Shown here: positions 32,707 to 44,533 of the stretch, one piece after another
How the letters are laid out: each line of letters starts with the position of its first letter
Position numbering within the stretch: position 1 is the first letter of the stretch
DNA from: Clavulina sp. PMI_390
Taxonomy: Eukaryota; Basidiomycota; Agaricomycetes; Cantharellales; Hydnaceae
Length of the DNA: 64,000 nucleotides
Reading direction: 5' to 3'
NCBI GenBank assembly: GCA_015039315.1
Contig: WIDE01000100.1
Coordinates: 1 to 64,000, forward strand
The notes under the pieces: generated by a model
What the model was told of the DNA's origin: nothing
Seen by the model: the letters and a program-made list of their open reading frames with translations, nothing else
Database searches by the model: none
Program-made: the position numbers and the translations under genes

Positions 32707-35500
32707 ATGTCCACTGTCGAAGATGATATGCCATTTGAGGTGACCCACCTCGGAAACCTCAATTCCGCTGGCTTCAGTGCTCCAGATTACAATAAACTGG
32801 TGATATTTGCCTACTTCTTCGTCTACCTGCGCTTAGTGACTCTTTAACTCACCTCAAACTTTGTATTACACAGGTCCGTTCGATAAGCCTTGATGGAACA
32901 CTGATCGATTTAGACGAGAATCACAAACTAAGGATAACCATATTCAGACCCAATCAGCCCCCGAGGATCATTATGCCGTTCTGGGCTAGAGATCTCGAAT
33001 TTAGGGATGTACTTTATTCTCCCAACAGGCAATATCTCGCCATCATGCAATACCTCACCATAAACGGTGAGCAGTGTTCCCCTGCGTTGAGCATCCGCTG
33101 ATCGACCAGCTAGCCGGGGTTTTTATTGCATTTTATCAGTTGGATGTTGCTCAAGAGCTATGGGATATACAAGCTCCAACCTTTCTTTATGAGCTTGACT
33201 GCGAAAGCCCGACCTACTTCTGGAAGTGGTTGTCACCCACAACTTTAGTATTCACCAACATAGACAGACTCGTGAAGTGCAACGTCTCTGAGAAAAGAGC
33301 ATACCCCGTGGTTAATTTCACTGGCTCTGATTTCAAGTTTCACCTGATCAGCGATGTCCTCTCTAACGCTGATGAAACTGAATTTGTTCTCCTCCTCAGA
33401 GGCTGTTATGTTTCTGACGCATTGGATCCCACTGGTCTCTTTGTATTCTTCTCACGCAATCAGGAATGCCACAGGCATGATTATTTCCGTCACACAGATA
33501 CTGCGTCTTTGATGGAATTAGGAAGCCAATCGCCCAGTTGTGCCTTGGTTGTTAATTCCATGCCGGTCCCAATTCCTCCCTGCGAACCTGATCATGTGAT
33601 TGAGTATCATCGGTATACCGTGTAAGCGGAATGTCTCACGACCCTTACTCTGGTAGATGGACGCGATCGAACTTGTGACGCAAAAACTTCTGTCGGATTC
33701 GACACGCTTTTCGGGTGCAGAAAATGGAAATGTCTCGCGGGCGATTTCATCCCCCTTTCCACGCGTTGTTGCGCACATTATTGCCACTTCCCGTAGCTCG
33801 ACCCCACCCGAAGTTCATGCATATTACTTGCTGCCTCGAGAAAACACTTGGCGCTGTCTCATGGCTGTTCCTTTACCTGCTCTGGAAGAACTTGTCGCGT
33901 GTTATGCGATCAATAATGATTTCTTGTGCATTTCGTCGAACGGTAAACTTCTCAACATCCGTATGAAACCCTGGAAGCTTTCGGAGCTGGTGGACACTTT
34001 CCCCAACGTTGTATGTATACATCCAAGAGCTATGGTATCTCTCTCTTATCTAATATCCATTTTCCTCCTCCAGCCTTGCGCCTTATGGACGAAATTTACC
34101 GAATCTGAGTTCAAAGAACGTTTGAGGCGAACGGTTTCGGACCCTAAGTATTCCTCATTCACAAGAACGCTGCTTCAGCTGAGAGGTCAATCGGCTGCAA
34201 AAGTTCTTGAATATCTGGCTGTACGCTACTCTCTCTTACCTCCGCAACCTTTCCCCTCACTTCAAATTTCTATTCTCTGCTGTAGAATGATCGTCATCTT
34301 TTCGGCGTCAATTCCATCGGCCCTTCTGAACTGCGATTAATCCAAGACATATCATCTGCTTCAGAACAGCTACCTCTGTCGCTGTGGTTATCAAGCAGAG
34401 AGGTTAGAGTTGACATGTTTGGGGATCTAGGACATGGAGGGGAGGCCGGCGTTTATCATTGTGAGTGGTATACCAGGGGGCAGATCTACCCCATGGCAAC
34501 AAGAAAGACTAAACTTTCAGCCCAATACACAAAAGCGGTGTGTTCACTCAGCGCTAGGACAGAAATCTTAATACCTTGCTCACATGTCACTACAACCTAG
34601 CACGCAGTTCGCGAAGCTCTCACACACTATCTTCTCTCGCACAAGAATCTTCTGCCATTCTGCGGGGCTTTCGTTCATCGGGACTCATTCATGACTCTTA
34701 TACCTCTAGTCGAAAACAAATACTCTGACCAGTCGTGTACCACCTCTTTAACGCCAAGCGCTTCATCCCTCCACTTTCTGCGAAGCGTCGCTGAGGAGGG
34801 CGAACACGACTTGATGTCTAGCACCCTTAAAATTGTGCGTCTTTCCCAATCCTACGCTCCTCTATTGCACTATATTTAGCTGCTTACTGTGCTTTACCCT
34901 ATCAGCTTCGTGGAGCAGCAAAAGGGGTCGCATATATGCACGGCCGCAGCCCCCCCGTAATTCACGGAGACCTTCATCCCGTACGCGCCATTCTTCTTGA
35001 GTCCCGTTGCAGACGCAGCTCAACCCGTCTCCTATCAGGAGAATCTGCTCGTAAACGAGGATGGTGAAACATTGATTTGTGATTTCGGCCTCAGTCGTAT
35101 CCACCACGAAGTCACAAGGACTGCTACTCATATCCAGGAGGGAGGCCATCGCCGCTATATTGCGCCGGAACTTGCAAGCTCCCCTGATGACAGGTTCCGC
35201 ACTTCAAAAGCCAGCGATATCTACAGCTTAGGATTGACGTTCTACTCTCTCGTCACGCTGAACATCCCTTTCCAGGACTATTGGGACTTTGATGCGATGT
35301 CTCGTATCCGCCAGGGCGAGCGGCCCCCTCGCCCGACAGCTAGCAGTCTCTCCGCCTCTCCTAACGTCGAGGCTCTGCTATGGAATCTAATTGAGGATAT
35401 GTGGGCGCACAATCCAGCCAGCCGACCTTCTCCCGCTGGAGTTGTCGAGCGTATTGGACGAGCAATTGCCACTGTTCAGGCCACTGATAGGACTCCTTGA
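32707..35500 (+). CDS. Propeller-kinase D: clathrin-like propeller fused to a protein kinase
   Basis: The start at 32707 reads MSTVEDDMPFEVTHLGNLNS. The propeller has GTLIDLDENHKLRITIFRPN, PTYFWKWLSPTTLVFTNIDR, FPRVVAHIIATSRSSTPPEV and NDFLCISSNGKLLNIRMKPW. A linker (SEFKERLRRTVSDPKYSSFT) leads to a kinase with LGHGGEAGVYHCEW, MATRK at the VAIK position, REALTHYLLSHKNLLPFCGA, VIHGDLHP, ENLLVNEDGETLICDFGLSR, YIAPELAS, SDIYSLGLTFYSL and RPSPAG, stopping at 35498-35500. It is closest to copy C, from which it is separated by the ATG16 fragment. All exons I could join keep frame. It is tail-to-tail with the questin-oxidase-like gene. Confidence 0.7.
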
Positions 35501-35751
35501 ATTCTATATCGATTCTGTCATTGTAATTATAAAGTAACAATGGTCGCCACGATCCAGAATGTGAGGATAATTCAGCCCAATTGATGCTATGCGTATTCAG
35601 GCGCCTCACCAGTTGATCTCTTGTTGAAGAAGATTGAATAGGTTCGGGAAACATGACACAGAAGCTTTATCGATGAGTTACTAGTAAGTGAGATAACTTA
35701 TAGTGCTTTTTATCTAGCGCGGACACACCATATCCAAGCAGATGCAATCCA

Positions 35752-37572
35752 CTAATTCCATGTCTCGTCCCACCCCAAATTCGCAAAGTCATAGCTTCCC
35801 TTCGTCTCCCCTTCTCGCACCCACCCCAGCGCATCCATGGCATTACCAGCAACCCTCACAAACAGCGTCCCATCTAATCGTCCTGCCCCAGCAAGCCTCG
35901 TCTCACCAAATGTCCCAATGCGGCGAGTGCCATAAACTTGCGCGTAATGCTGCAGCGCGCGAATCGTCTTGACGAGGTGCTCATCCGGGTGATGCATGAC
36001 GCTCTGGATGATATTGAGCCATGGATTATCATATGCCACTAGCTGAGACGTGTTTGACTCTGAGGAGGGGCGACTGAGAGCGTCTGCTGATGGCGTAGGT
36101 CGGGCTCCTGGGGGTGATGGAGTAGCGGTGACAGACTCCATGAACTCTGCAATGTGCAGCGAAGGGCGACCACGCGAAATCCATAGCAAGAGAATGCTGG
36201 AGAAGTGGCCACGCAAAAGCGCACTCTGGGATGAGGGCGAGAGGAACGCCGCAAGGGAGGGGAGGAATATTGAGGAAGTCAGGATGTGCATTCTAGGAGA
36301 GTAGTAGTCGTTGGAGCATGGGATCAGCAATGAAGCACTCGTAGATGGTGACAGTTTGCCATGGAGCACGCACAGGAAGAAATCGGAGCGAAAGCGATGG
36401 CCTGGCCGCCATCCGCAGACGCCAAAAATGATTGTTGAGAGCCACTGGAGCTCCTCGATTTTCGACCGTAGCGTCTTTACATCGCCATCCACAGGAACAA
36501 CCCATTGACCGGCATACTCTCGAATGATGGCTCCGACAGTGTCTACAGTCTCATCTAAAGGATGCTGCGAGCTGTCGAGAGAACGAATCTTCTGTGGTGT
36601 TAGTCGATTATCTTGCAACATGTCCGCCACGATGTCAAATGAGTGTAGGCTAGTCCTCTGCTCAGATTGTGACGAAGCACTGAAGAAATCCGGAGGGAAT
36701 AACGGGGCCACTCTCAAGTCCGAAACACAAGTGAGAGCGAGTCCTATTATGATCTCAACAATGCACGATCAATGTACGGCCAAGATGTATTATAGGGGAA
36801 GAGCGATAGAATTACCTTCAGCCACCATCCCAGGAATACCGAATTCAATATGTCCAATGTGGATCATAGGGTGCAAAGGTCCTCCATAAAATCGAGCGAG
36901 CATCATTGGTCCCGCCGCCGACGATTCCGAGGCCCCATGATTTGCCTCGTCGCTGAAGAGGAACTCCTCGAGAGTTTTCGAGACACCGTCCGGTCGAGAG
37001 AGCTTCTCGTCGAAGAACTGTTTATACCCGTCATAGTATTGCTCACTAGGGATTCAGAGAAGAAATCAGCAATTGAGGACCCTCCACGACTAGCTGTTAT
37101 GAGTGTACTTCTTGTGACCAAGATAGCTCGTCCAGTTGGCTTCTGTGTAAGACCATTAATTAGCTCAGATGTCGGTGCCTGAACTCAGATTGGTTGGCCA
37201 ACCAGTTATCTTCTCTGGGGATATCAACTTCTTCCTCTGAAAGCTGGCGTGACCATCGTAGGATTTCTGAAGTCCGATCGCAGAAGCGCCAAGTGCCCAA
37301 GCAGCGAAAACATGGTGCGTCAAGTGGCTAGCGATATTGTTTCATAGTCAGGTACGATTCCCGATCGGCCGCATCGAAGTTGCGAAATAGGCGTACTTGT
37401 GGTAACCCTGAGAGTTGAAGAATATATGAAAATTCTCGTCGTTGGAGTGAAGGAGTTCGATCAGCTTGTCCGTAGATTCCGCAGTAATTCCCGGCAAGGT
37501 GCGCGGAGTCTGGTCCCAACACTCTTGAGGACGAGACGGCGAGGGAAATAGCGCGTCAAGATCTGGAGACAT
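35752..37572 (-). CDS. Questin-oxidase-like protein
   Basis: Questin oxidase (GedK-type) opens the anthraquinone ring in geodin-type pathways; many fungi have relatives of unknown substrate. The start at 37572 reads MSPDLDALFPSPSRPQECWD and is followed by NENFHIFFNSQGYHK-like sequence. The next exon has ASHLTHHVFAAWALGASAIG and LQKSYDGHASFQRKKLISPE, the family helices. Then come YYDGYKQFFDEKLSRPDGVS, KTLEEFLFS, GPMMLARFYGGPLHPMIHIG and FGIPGMVAEG. The last large exon holds HHPDEHLVKTIRALQHYAQV and ends DFANLGWDETWN. About 460 residues. Substrate unknown; there is no polyketide synthase nearby. Confidence 0.72.
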
Positions 37573-38503
37573 TATGATTATCGAAGAGAAGACAGCGGTA
37601 CCGAAAGGGTGAGAGTGGAGTAATGATAGTAATGCCAAGCCCCGTGACTAAGGAACGATAAAAACTCCTGCCGAGGTGATTTTCGCGTAAATTTACATCG
37701 CAAGAAGCTTGTGCGGCGACGTAAATGACGGTAAATAGCCGTTAATGCCCCATGGGGAAAAGAGTATCTGATGTTACACTCAATGTCTCCAAGTCTGTAG
37801 GGGCACTGAAAGAAGCGAACATGAGCCATATAGGGTGTGGCTCACTTCGCATCGAAGGTGTCAAGAAGGTAGGATTCATAAGCTGAATGTCCCTCACGAC
37901 AGAAAGAGTTGAAGAAGGGGTAATCCCCATCGACAAGCTGAGTAATTTCCATACATGAATACCTGAGCAAATCAGGGGTCCAGCGCGCGGCGAGTTCGAT
38001 AGAGTTCACTTCATTCACCCACCCTCTTCATTCAGAGTGTAATTACATTCTTTCGTAGAGCCGGCCACAGTTATCTATGCGTAGTTTACACGGTAAATAA
38101 CTGTAACGCCAGGCCGGCAGCTGACTTTAAACAAGCTTAGCGCACCCCACTTGTGACCTGTCAACCTGAAACGACAGCCTCCGCGATTGTATATCACTGG
38201 CACTGTTGAGCCAGAACCGACGGCCCGCCATAGCCTGGGTTGACGGTTGTTGTTTGTATTGAGCGGTCACCTGATCATCGTGGGGCCAGAGTGGAGGATT
38301 TACGGAAAGAGTGAGTGGGCGATCAGCACCACACTTCATGTCGTATTCATGTTCTGTGGTGGTAGGAAGCCCCGAGATCACCGACTGTACTTTTAATATC
38401 GGCAGCATGGGTTCTTCTACTTGGGCTCAGTTTTCGCCCTCCCCTCTCTCTTCTCTTGACCATCCTCGAGAGGGTTCTGCGTCTTCCTCAGTCACACGTC
38501 ACC
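37573..38503. other. Intergenic between divergent genes
   Basis: About 930 bp between the starts of the questin-oxidase-like gene and the MFS transporter. It must hold both promoters. A CT-rich stretch precedes the transporter start (about 38,430-38,480). No gene was recognised. Confidence 0.5.
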
Positions 38504-40733
38504 ATGGACCCCGAGAAGAGCCCCATCGACGATGCCTCCAAGTCTGATGTCAACCACCAAGAGAGCATCCAGGATGTCTCCTCTACCGGCATCCACTTTA
38601 GTGCTGAGGAGGCTGCTGCTCTCAACAAGCGAGTCGTCCGCAAGCTTGACCTTTGCATCATGCCGTGTCTCATCGTGAGTGTCTGCTTGATTTTACCATC
38701 GTACTCATGCACCAATGAGCGAACAAGCTCTGCTCGATCACAGCATGCGATTGCTGATGCTTATCAATGCGGGGGTGCTGACTTGAGATTCTTCATCTGT
38801 AGATGATGTACCTTGCAAACTACGTCGATCGCAACAACGTCGCAGCTGCTCGTCTGAAGGGCCTCAGTACTGGTGAGTTTCCGCTAAAGCTAATCGCCGG
38901 GCATGTCACTAACGATGTGCATATCACATTTATTCTCCGCTCCTCTCGCATTTCCAATATTTTTTTTTCACTCGCAGACCTCCACCTTACTCCGATCGAG
39001 TATTCGAACGTCATTTCGCTGTTCTATGTCACCTACATCGCGCTCCAGCCATTCGCGACGAACCTTCTCGCGCACATCAAGTATCCAACGTACTTTATCT
39101 CCGTTTGCATGTTCGCGTGGGGAATTGTTTCTCTTTGCACGGGATTCACCACGAACTACAACAATCTCCTGGCCGTCCGCCTTCTCCTTGGTGTTTGCGA
39201 GGCAGTCTTTTATCCAGGTGCCCTCTTCACCCTCTCCAAGTTCTACACCCGTGAAGAAATTGGAAAGCGCGCGGCGTGGTTCTACAGTGCTAGTCTGACT
39301 GCAACTGGGTTTGGCTCGCTCTTTGCTGCTGGTGTTATCGGAGGCCTCCACGGTGTTCATGGTGTTGCTGGTTGGGTAAGGACAATATTCCCACAGATGT
39401 GCCTTGAGATTTCATTCACTGATTTATGTCTCCCTGTACTGCTAGCGCTACCTCTTCTACGTCGAAGGCGCGGCTACCTGTGGGATTGCTGTCTTCATCG
39501 CCCTCCTTCTTCCCAACTTCCCCGGAAATGCATACTTCCTGACTCCCGAGGAGCGCAAGTGGGCCGTCCACAGGATTGTCATGGACGGTGGCCAAGTCGA
39601 TGATGATGACAATGAGGCGTGGTATACCTCTCTTATCATCAACTTGAAGAACCCTCTTACGTACTGTGAGCCATTTCCATGTCTTTGACCTAATCGGGTA
39701 CTAATGGAATTTTGCACTATAGTGATGGCTGTCACTTGGTGGCTCCTCACTTCCGGCTTGTCCTTCAATGCCTACTCCCCAACTCGTAAGTGTGCTCTCT
39801 ACAGACTTTCTTGACTCTGCTGATATCTCTTTTGTAGTCGTCGCATCCCTCGGTTTTAGCGGCACCCAGGCATTGCTCCTCAACGCTCCACCCTACGCCC
39901 TTGCGCTCATCACCGCGAACTTGAACTCTTGGCACTCTGACAAAGTGCGAGAACGCTCTCTCCACATCGTTCTGGGATGCATCGTTGCGATCGTCGGCTG
40001 CATCATCCTCCTCGCCACCACTGAACTTGCACCCCGCTTTGTCGGAATCTTCTTGATGACGTGCGTCGAACACCTGAACCTTTGCATATCAAGGACTAGC
40101 TGACATCGTTTCCTCCACTCTATATAGTGCTGGCTACATGGTATACACTATTATCATCGGATGGGCTAGTCAAAGTTTCCGTAAGTCACACGTATTTGAA
40201 ATCTGCTATGGTGCAAAGCTAACACATTCTTATTAGCTGGAAGGCCCAAGCGACGTGCTGCTACCATCGGTTGGATGTCTGCTTTCGCAAACACTGCAAA
40301 TCTTGCTGGAGGCTACTACTTCGGTAAGCTGATCGCACCAAAACTCTTGTTGATGACGTATGGACCTAAAACTAACCCGTGGCAATCTGGTTAGTCTCTG
40401 ACAAGTTCGGCCCGACCTATCGTGGCTCTTTCGCAGTCATTCTTGCAATGTTCAGTAAGTTTCTTTTCTCCCTGCTTTTTTGAGAAACCCAGTTTTGCAT
40501 AGGATGCTGAACAGGAATGACTTTTCGACACAGTTGCGGCCTTGTTTATGACTCTTGTGACTCGCGCCTACCTGAAGTGGCTGAACCGAAAGCTCGAGAG
40601 GCTCGAGCAAGAGCTCCTTGCAGGGAACAGGGAGGTTGCCAACAACAAGCTGTTGGTTGAGACCGCTAATGCTGAGGGCATCGACGCATTCGAAGCTGCG
40701 AAGCTGGCTGCTTCTTACCGGTACTGGACTTGA
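38504..40733 (+). CDS. MFS transporter, anion:cation symporter type (Dal5/Tna1-like)
   Basis: Members of this family take up organic anions and vitamins such as allantoate or nicotinate with protons. The start at 38504 reads MDPEKSPIDDASKSDVNHQE, a hydrophilic N-terminus. Then come KLDLCIMPCLIMMYLANYVD with RNNVAAARLKGLSTDLHLTP, the loop and first helices typical of the family, RLLLGVCEAVFYPGALFTLS (helix 4-5 motif), TLVASLGFSGTQALLLNAPP, PRFVGIFLMTAGYMVYTIII and RRAATIGWMSAFANTANLAG. It ends KLAASYRYWT at 40733. The central loop is acidic (VDDDDNEAW). Twelve spans are expected in about 495 residues; at least eight introns. The substrate cannot be told from sequence. Confidence 0.88.
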
Positions 40734-42390
40734 GCCAGTCGCAGTTCCGCTCCTTACCGGAGTCGACCATCATGAAGATTCACGATTTTTCAAGTCTTTT
40801 GTACTCTTAGTGTGTGTTACAGGTAATTCAGGGGGATTTTTCTGGTCTTTCGCTGGCTTAATGCACTTGTAATGTCCTTAATGCATTGTCATGTTGTTTC
40901 CAAAATTCGCGCCGCGTTGGTGGCGAGCCACAAGTGCTTCGTTACGTCATAGCTTGGAGCTCATGATCGTCTTCGATGGATGTGCGGTTTCGCCATATCT
41001 GACGCGCCCAGAGCACATAAATGTCTCGGAGCGAGTCCGACTCGCACAACGATATGAGCTAGGTTCGCTATGCTTCTTTGACAGTTTGATGAATCGTGAG
41101 AAAAAAAGGAGCTACAAGACAAAGCCAAATTCACGGCTCACACGTTCCCCGCCTCCACACGTCGTTGCGGGCTGAACGCTTCATGCTTTGTGTTTCTATC
41201 GAGTTGATGGGAAGCAGTTCCTCCCTTCATTCATCTTTACACCCGCGTCTTCAGCTCTGTCACAGTATGGATTTTGGTGACTCGTGCACCCAAATCGCCT
41301 GACCGTTTGCCAACAACTCGGTCGATTTTGGGTTGCGTGGCTCATGATTTCGTGTGCAGCCTGCTCCAATGCCCCATCAGCGCTGTTTGAAGCCGAAGGA
41401 AGCCGCAGATGGTTCCCCAAAGCGAAAGGTTTGTGGTTTGCATCATATCAGCCCAAGACGCAATACTCAAACGGCCCCCTATGTAGCGCTTTTAGGCTCG
41501 GGTCCGAGTCCGAGAATAGAGTGTTGTGGAAACTCGTCATATGATTCCTTCAATAGCTCCTGCGATCGATCCGGTTCCCGAGGCTGAATTTGTGCTCCGC
41601 CAGGCGCACCTCTTTTTGCTTGCCTTTCCTTCTCTACTCGGGACGAATCCTACTGGATGATGACGATATGCCTTGTGATCCATCGACTGCCGACTTGGAC
41701 CTCTGAACCACTATCCTATTCAACCACCACGTTCAGATGGATCTCTTGGCAAAGCTCTCAGTAATTAGGCCAATGGCCAGCATAAATTCACGGAACACCC
41801 TATAAACGTGGGTCTTTGATGATTTCAACGTTGCCGCCGGCTCCTCCCATGTAACCTGTTCACTGAATTAGTCCCATGGAATGGTATGTTTATGAGTCAC
41901 CGCATACCTCAGCGGGTATGAAATAGGCATCATTGTAATGCAACGCAATTCGCGTTGCACTCATCGTGTTGAGTTCATCAAAGAAGCCCAGCATGCTGGC
42001 TAGTGACATGCCAAGGCTGGTTCCTGAGTTCTCGCAGTCTCCTTCTGCTCTTGACTATCACAAAAATTCAGGGATCACCCGTCGTCGCATCAAGGATTGG
42101 GTTTTATCAAGAATGCGGCTCGGCACCAAATGCTGTTCCCCACGCTGCGGGATACTCTCTTTCCTATCCCAGATTTGCGGAGGTCAAACATTCCGCTGAT
42201 ACAGGGCGTCACTCTATGCAACCTGCATCACGCTCCAATGTTGCAAATACGGAAGGCTTTGTCGTGGTACTTAATCTCGGCAGCAAAGCTCGTCAAGCTG
42301 GTTCCCTCGTCACAACCTGGTGCCCGCCACTCCTAATATTATCCACGACCCTCATAGGACAGGCCAATGTCGGCGCCCGATCCATCGTTC
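40734..42390. other. Intergenic, no supported gene
   Basis: About 1.65 kb. An open frame at 42,003-42,440 on the plus strand starts with a hydrophobic stretch but lacks a recognisable family and overlaps the next gene's first exon. Nothing else supported. Confidence 0.4.
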
Positions 42391-44533
42391 ATGGCATCTC
42401 ACTTCGCCGGGCCTGTCCAAGCTGGAGCTTACGTGAATAGCCTATTCGTTCGTGTCCAGTTTCTCGGTTTTACGAGTGTGACGATGCTAACAATACACCA
42501 CGATTAGACTGGTATCGCCCTGATGCAACTCCAAGTGTACATCCGAAAGTACAAGGGGTAGGTGAACTTGCTTACACCTACTACCATTCTTCTGACTGAC
42601 AAACCTCTTAGAGACTCTATCCTTATCCGAGGACTTGTTGCCCTATCTTGCTCGATCATGACTCTCAACACTGTGTTGACCGCCTTCCAAGCGTACTACT
42701 CGACGATTGTGCGTTTTGGTGAGTGGAATACGGTCTTTCATCAGAATCTGCGAGCTGAGCTCCGTCCCATGCAACCCCAGGCGATATCGTGGCCACATAT
42801 ACGCTCACTTTGCGTATGTAAAGAATCCCCTTCCTAGCTTTATAATTCAAAGTTCTTATACCAAATTTCTTGCTCTCTACGCCTTAATAGCATTCCAGAT
42901 CGGTCAGTTGATCTCGATTGTCAATATTGAGAAAGTGGCTGACCCACTGTACCATGATAGGTTTGGATACAGTCAGTGATGATCCCTCCATCATGTTTGC
43001 GCCTCTCGATGAGCCTGAATGCTGAACTTACTCTCGACAAGATCGTATTACCATCCAGCTTGATTCAATTGTTCTTTGCATGGTATGTGTAAATCCACGA
43101 TACAAGATACTGGAAACCTCCGCTAAGACTTGCCAAACAGGAGAGTGAAACGGCTGACTGGGAGAACATGGGTGCTTGCTATTGTCGCTACCAGTGTCAT
43201 CTTCCAGTGGTGTAAGCTCCTCTGTCTCCGCATCTTGTTCCATCCTGACTCAACGTGTCTGACACTTCTGCAGCCGTCACAATCACTGCAATATCTAGTT
43301 CGTCTAATGCCCATCGCCAACAACAACTCGTCACCCTGACCATCAGGCTCCCTTAATAGTCGGGAACGTACACACATCAATCCAACAAGTGCTCGCTCTT
43401 ACTGGGTATGTGCGGTCTTAGTAATAGTTGCACTCATTTCTGATTGGTCGCATAGATGGGCGCTGTCGATGGCAATAGACACCCTCATCACGGTCAACCT
43501 TGTCATTTTTTTTGTGAGTCCCAATAGTCGTAGCATTATGCCATAGTTAACCCCCTTTCCTATAGAATACCCGCAAGACTGGATACTCTGACACCGATGA
43601 TTTCCTCGCTATGCTAAATCGAGGTACGCTCTTTCAGCTCTGAGGGGGCTATATACATTTTTACCCATGACACCACTCAAGTGGCGATTCAAACTGGCGT
43701 GATGATCTCGTTGTGGAACGTTACTATCATTATCTTGGAGGTAAGTACACCTATCTGCCGCGTGCGCTTGGTCGCTGATGTTGTGTTCGTGCTGCAGTCC
43801 ATATACGTACGTCTCGCCCAGACTTCCGGCAGGCTGTTTCTCCTTATTATCCCCCATGCAGCCGGACTTTACTTCTCTCATCTTGATCGTCGCTTTCCCT
43901 CCGCTTTACGTGATCACATTATTATCCTCTTGTGAGCATTTGATTGTTTGTTCTTGAACTAACTTAGGCCGCTCACTGTATCGAGATTTTGTTAGTGAAC
44001 TCTCGCCATGCGACGGATCATGGGAATCATTGGTCAGACGATACTCCATGGACTGCCTCAGGCACAGTCACCGCGCCTCGACGGGTATGTGATTCGTAGA
44101 TTTACTGAATGGCGCAATCCTTGCTCGTTCCTGATATGTCTCCCTTGAGGCAACAAATCCCGGTCATTCGCACATTCAAGTTACTCGTACCGTTGAACAA
44201 ATTGAGCTTGATGAACGTACCGGGGTCCCCGTCCAGTCTCCTCATGGACCTAGTATCCCTCTTCCTGCTTCTACTCATCCATACGCTACTTCTCGAGCCT
44301 TTGGACCGGCCCCGTTGACGAACAGCAGAATCTCCCGCCTTGTTAACGTGGCACCTCGTGAGATCTTAGACGGTGATATCGATGAGGAGAGCGAGAGTGG
44401 AAAGACAGATTTGGAGCTTGCGGGCGACGATGTTCGGCTCAACGCTTTGGCTAACCGCAGCGTTGTCGCGGTGCCGCAATACGACATATACGATGGGTCG
44501 CAACCGACTGACGCAAAGGGTCGGACAATGTAA
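42391..44533 (+). CDS. Multi-span membrane protein, DUF6534-like
   Basis: Splicing from 42391 gives MASHFAGPVQAGAYTGIALM, LQVYIRKYKG, DSILIRGLVALSC, QAYYSTIVRFGDIVATYTLT, FQIGQLISIVNIEKVADPLY, LIQLFFAWRVKRLTGRTWVL, SVTITAIS, WALSMAIDTLITVNLVIFF, NTRKTGYSDTDDFLAMLNRV and AIQTGVMISLWNVTIIILE, then LYVITLLSSLNSRHATDHG. The helix order, the WALSMAIDTLI segment and the final NSR motif match the agaricomycete DUF6534 family of seven-helix proteins, whose function is unknown. The hydrophilic C-terminus ends QPTDAKGRTM. One splice donor near 42,965-42,985 does not resolve cleanly by eye, so a damaged exon is possible. Confidence 0.65.

Noticed and set aside
42003..42440. Open frame with a hydrophobic start before the DUF6534-like gene
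   Set aside because: No family resemblance, no clear signal cleavage site, and it runs into the first exon of the next gene in another frame.
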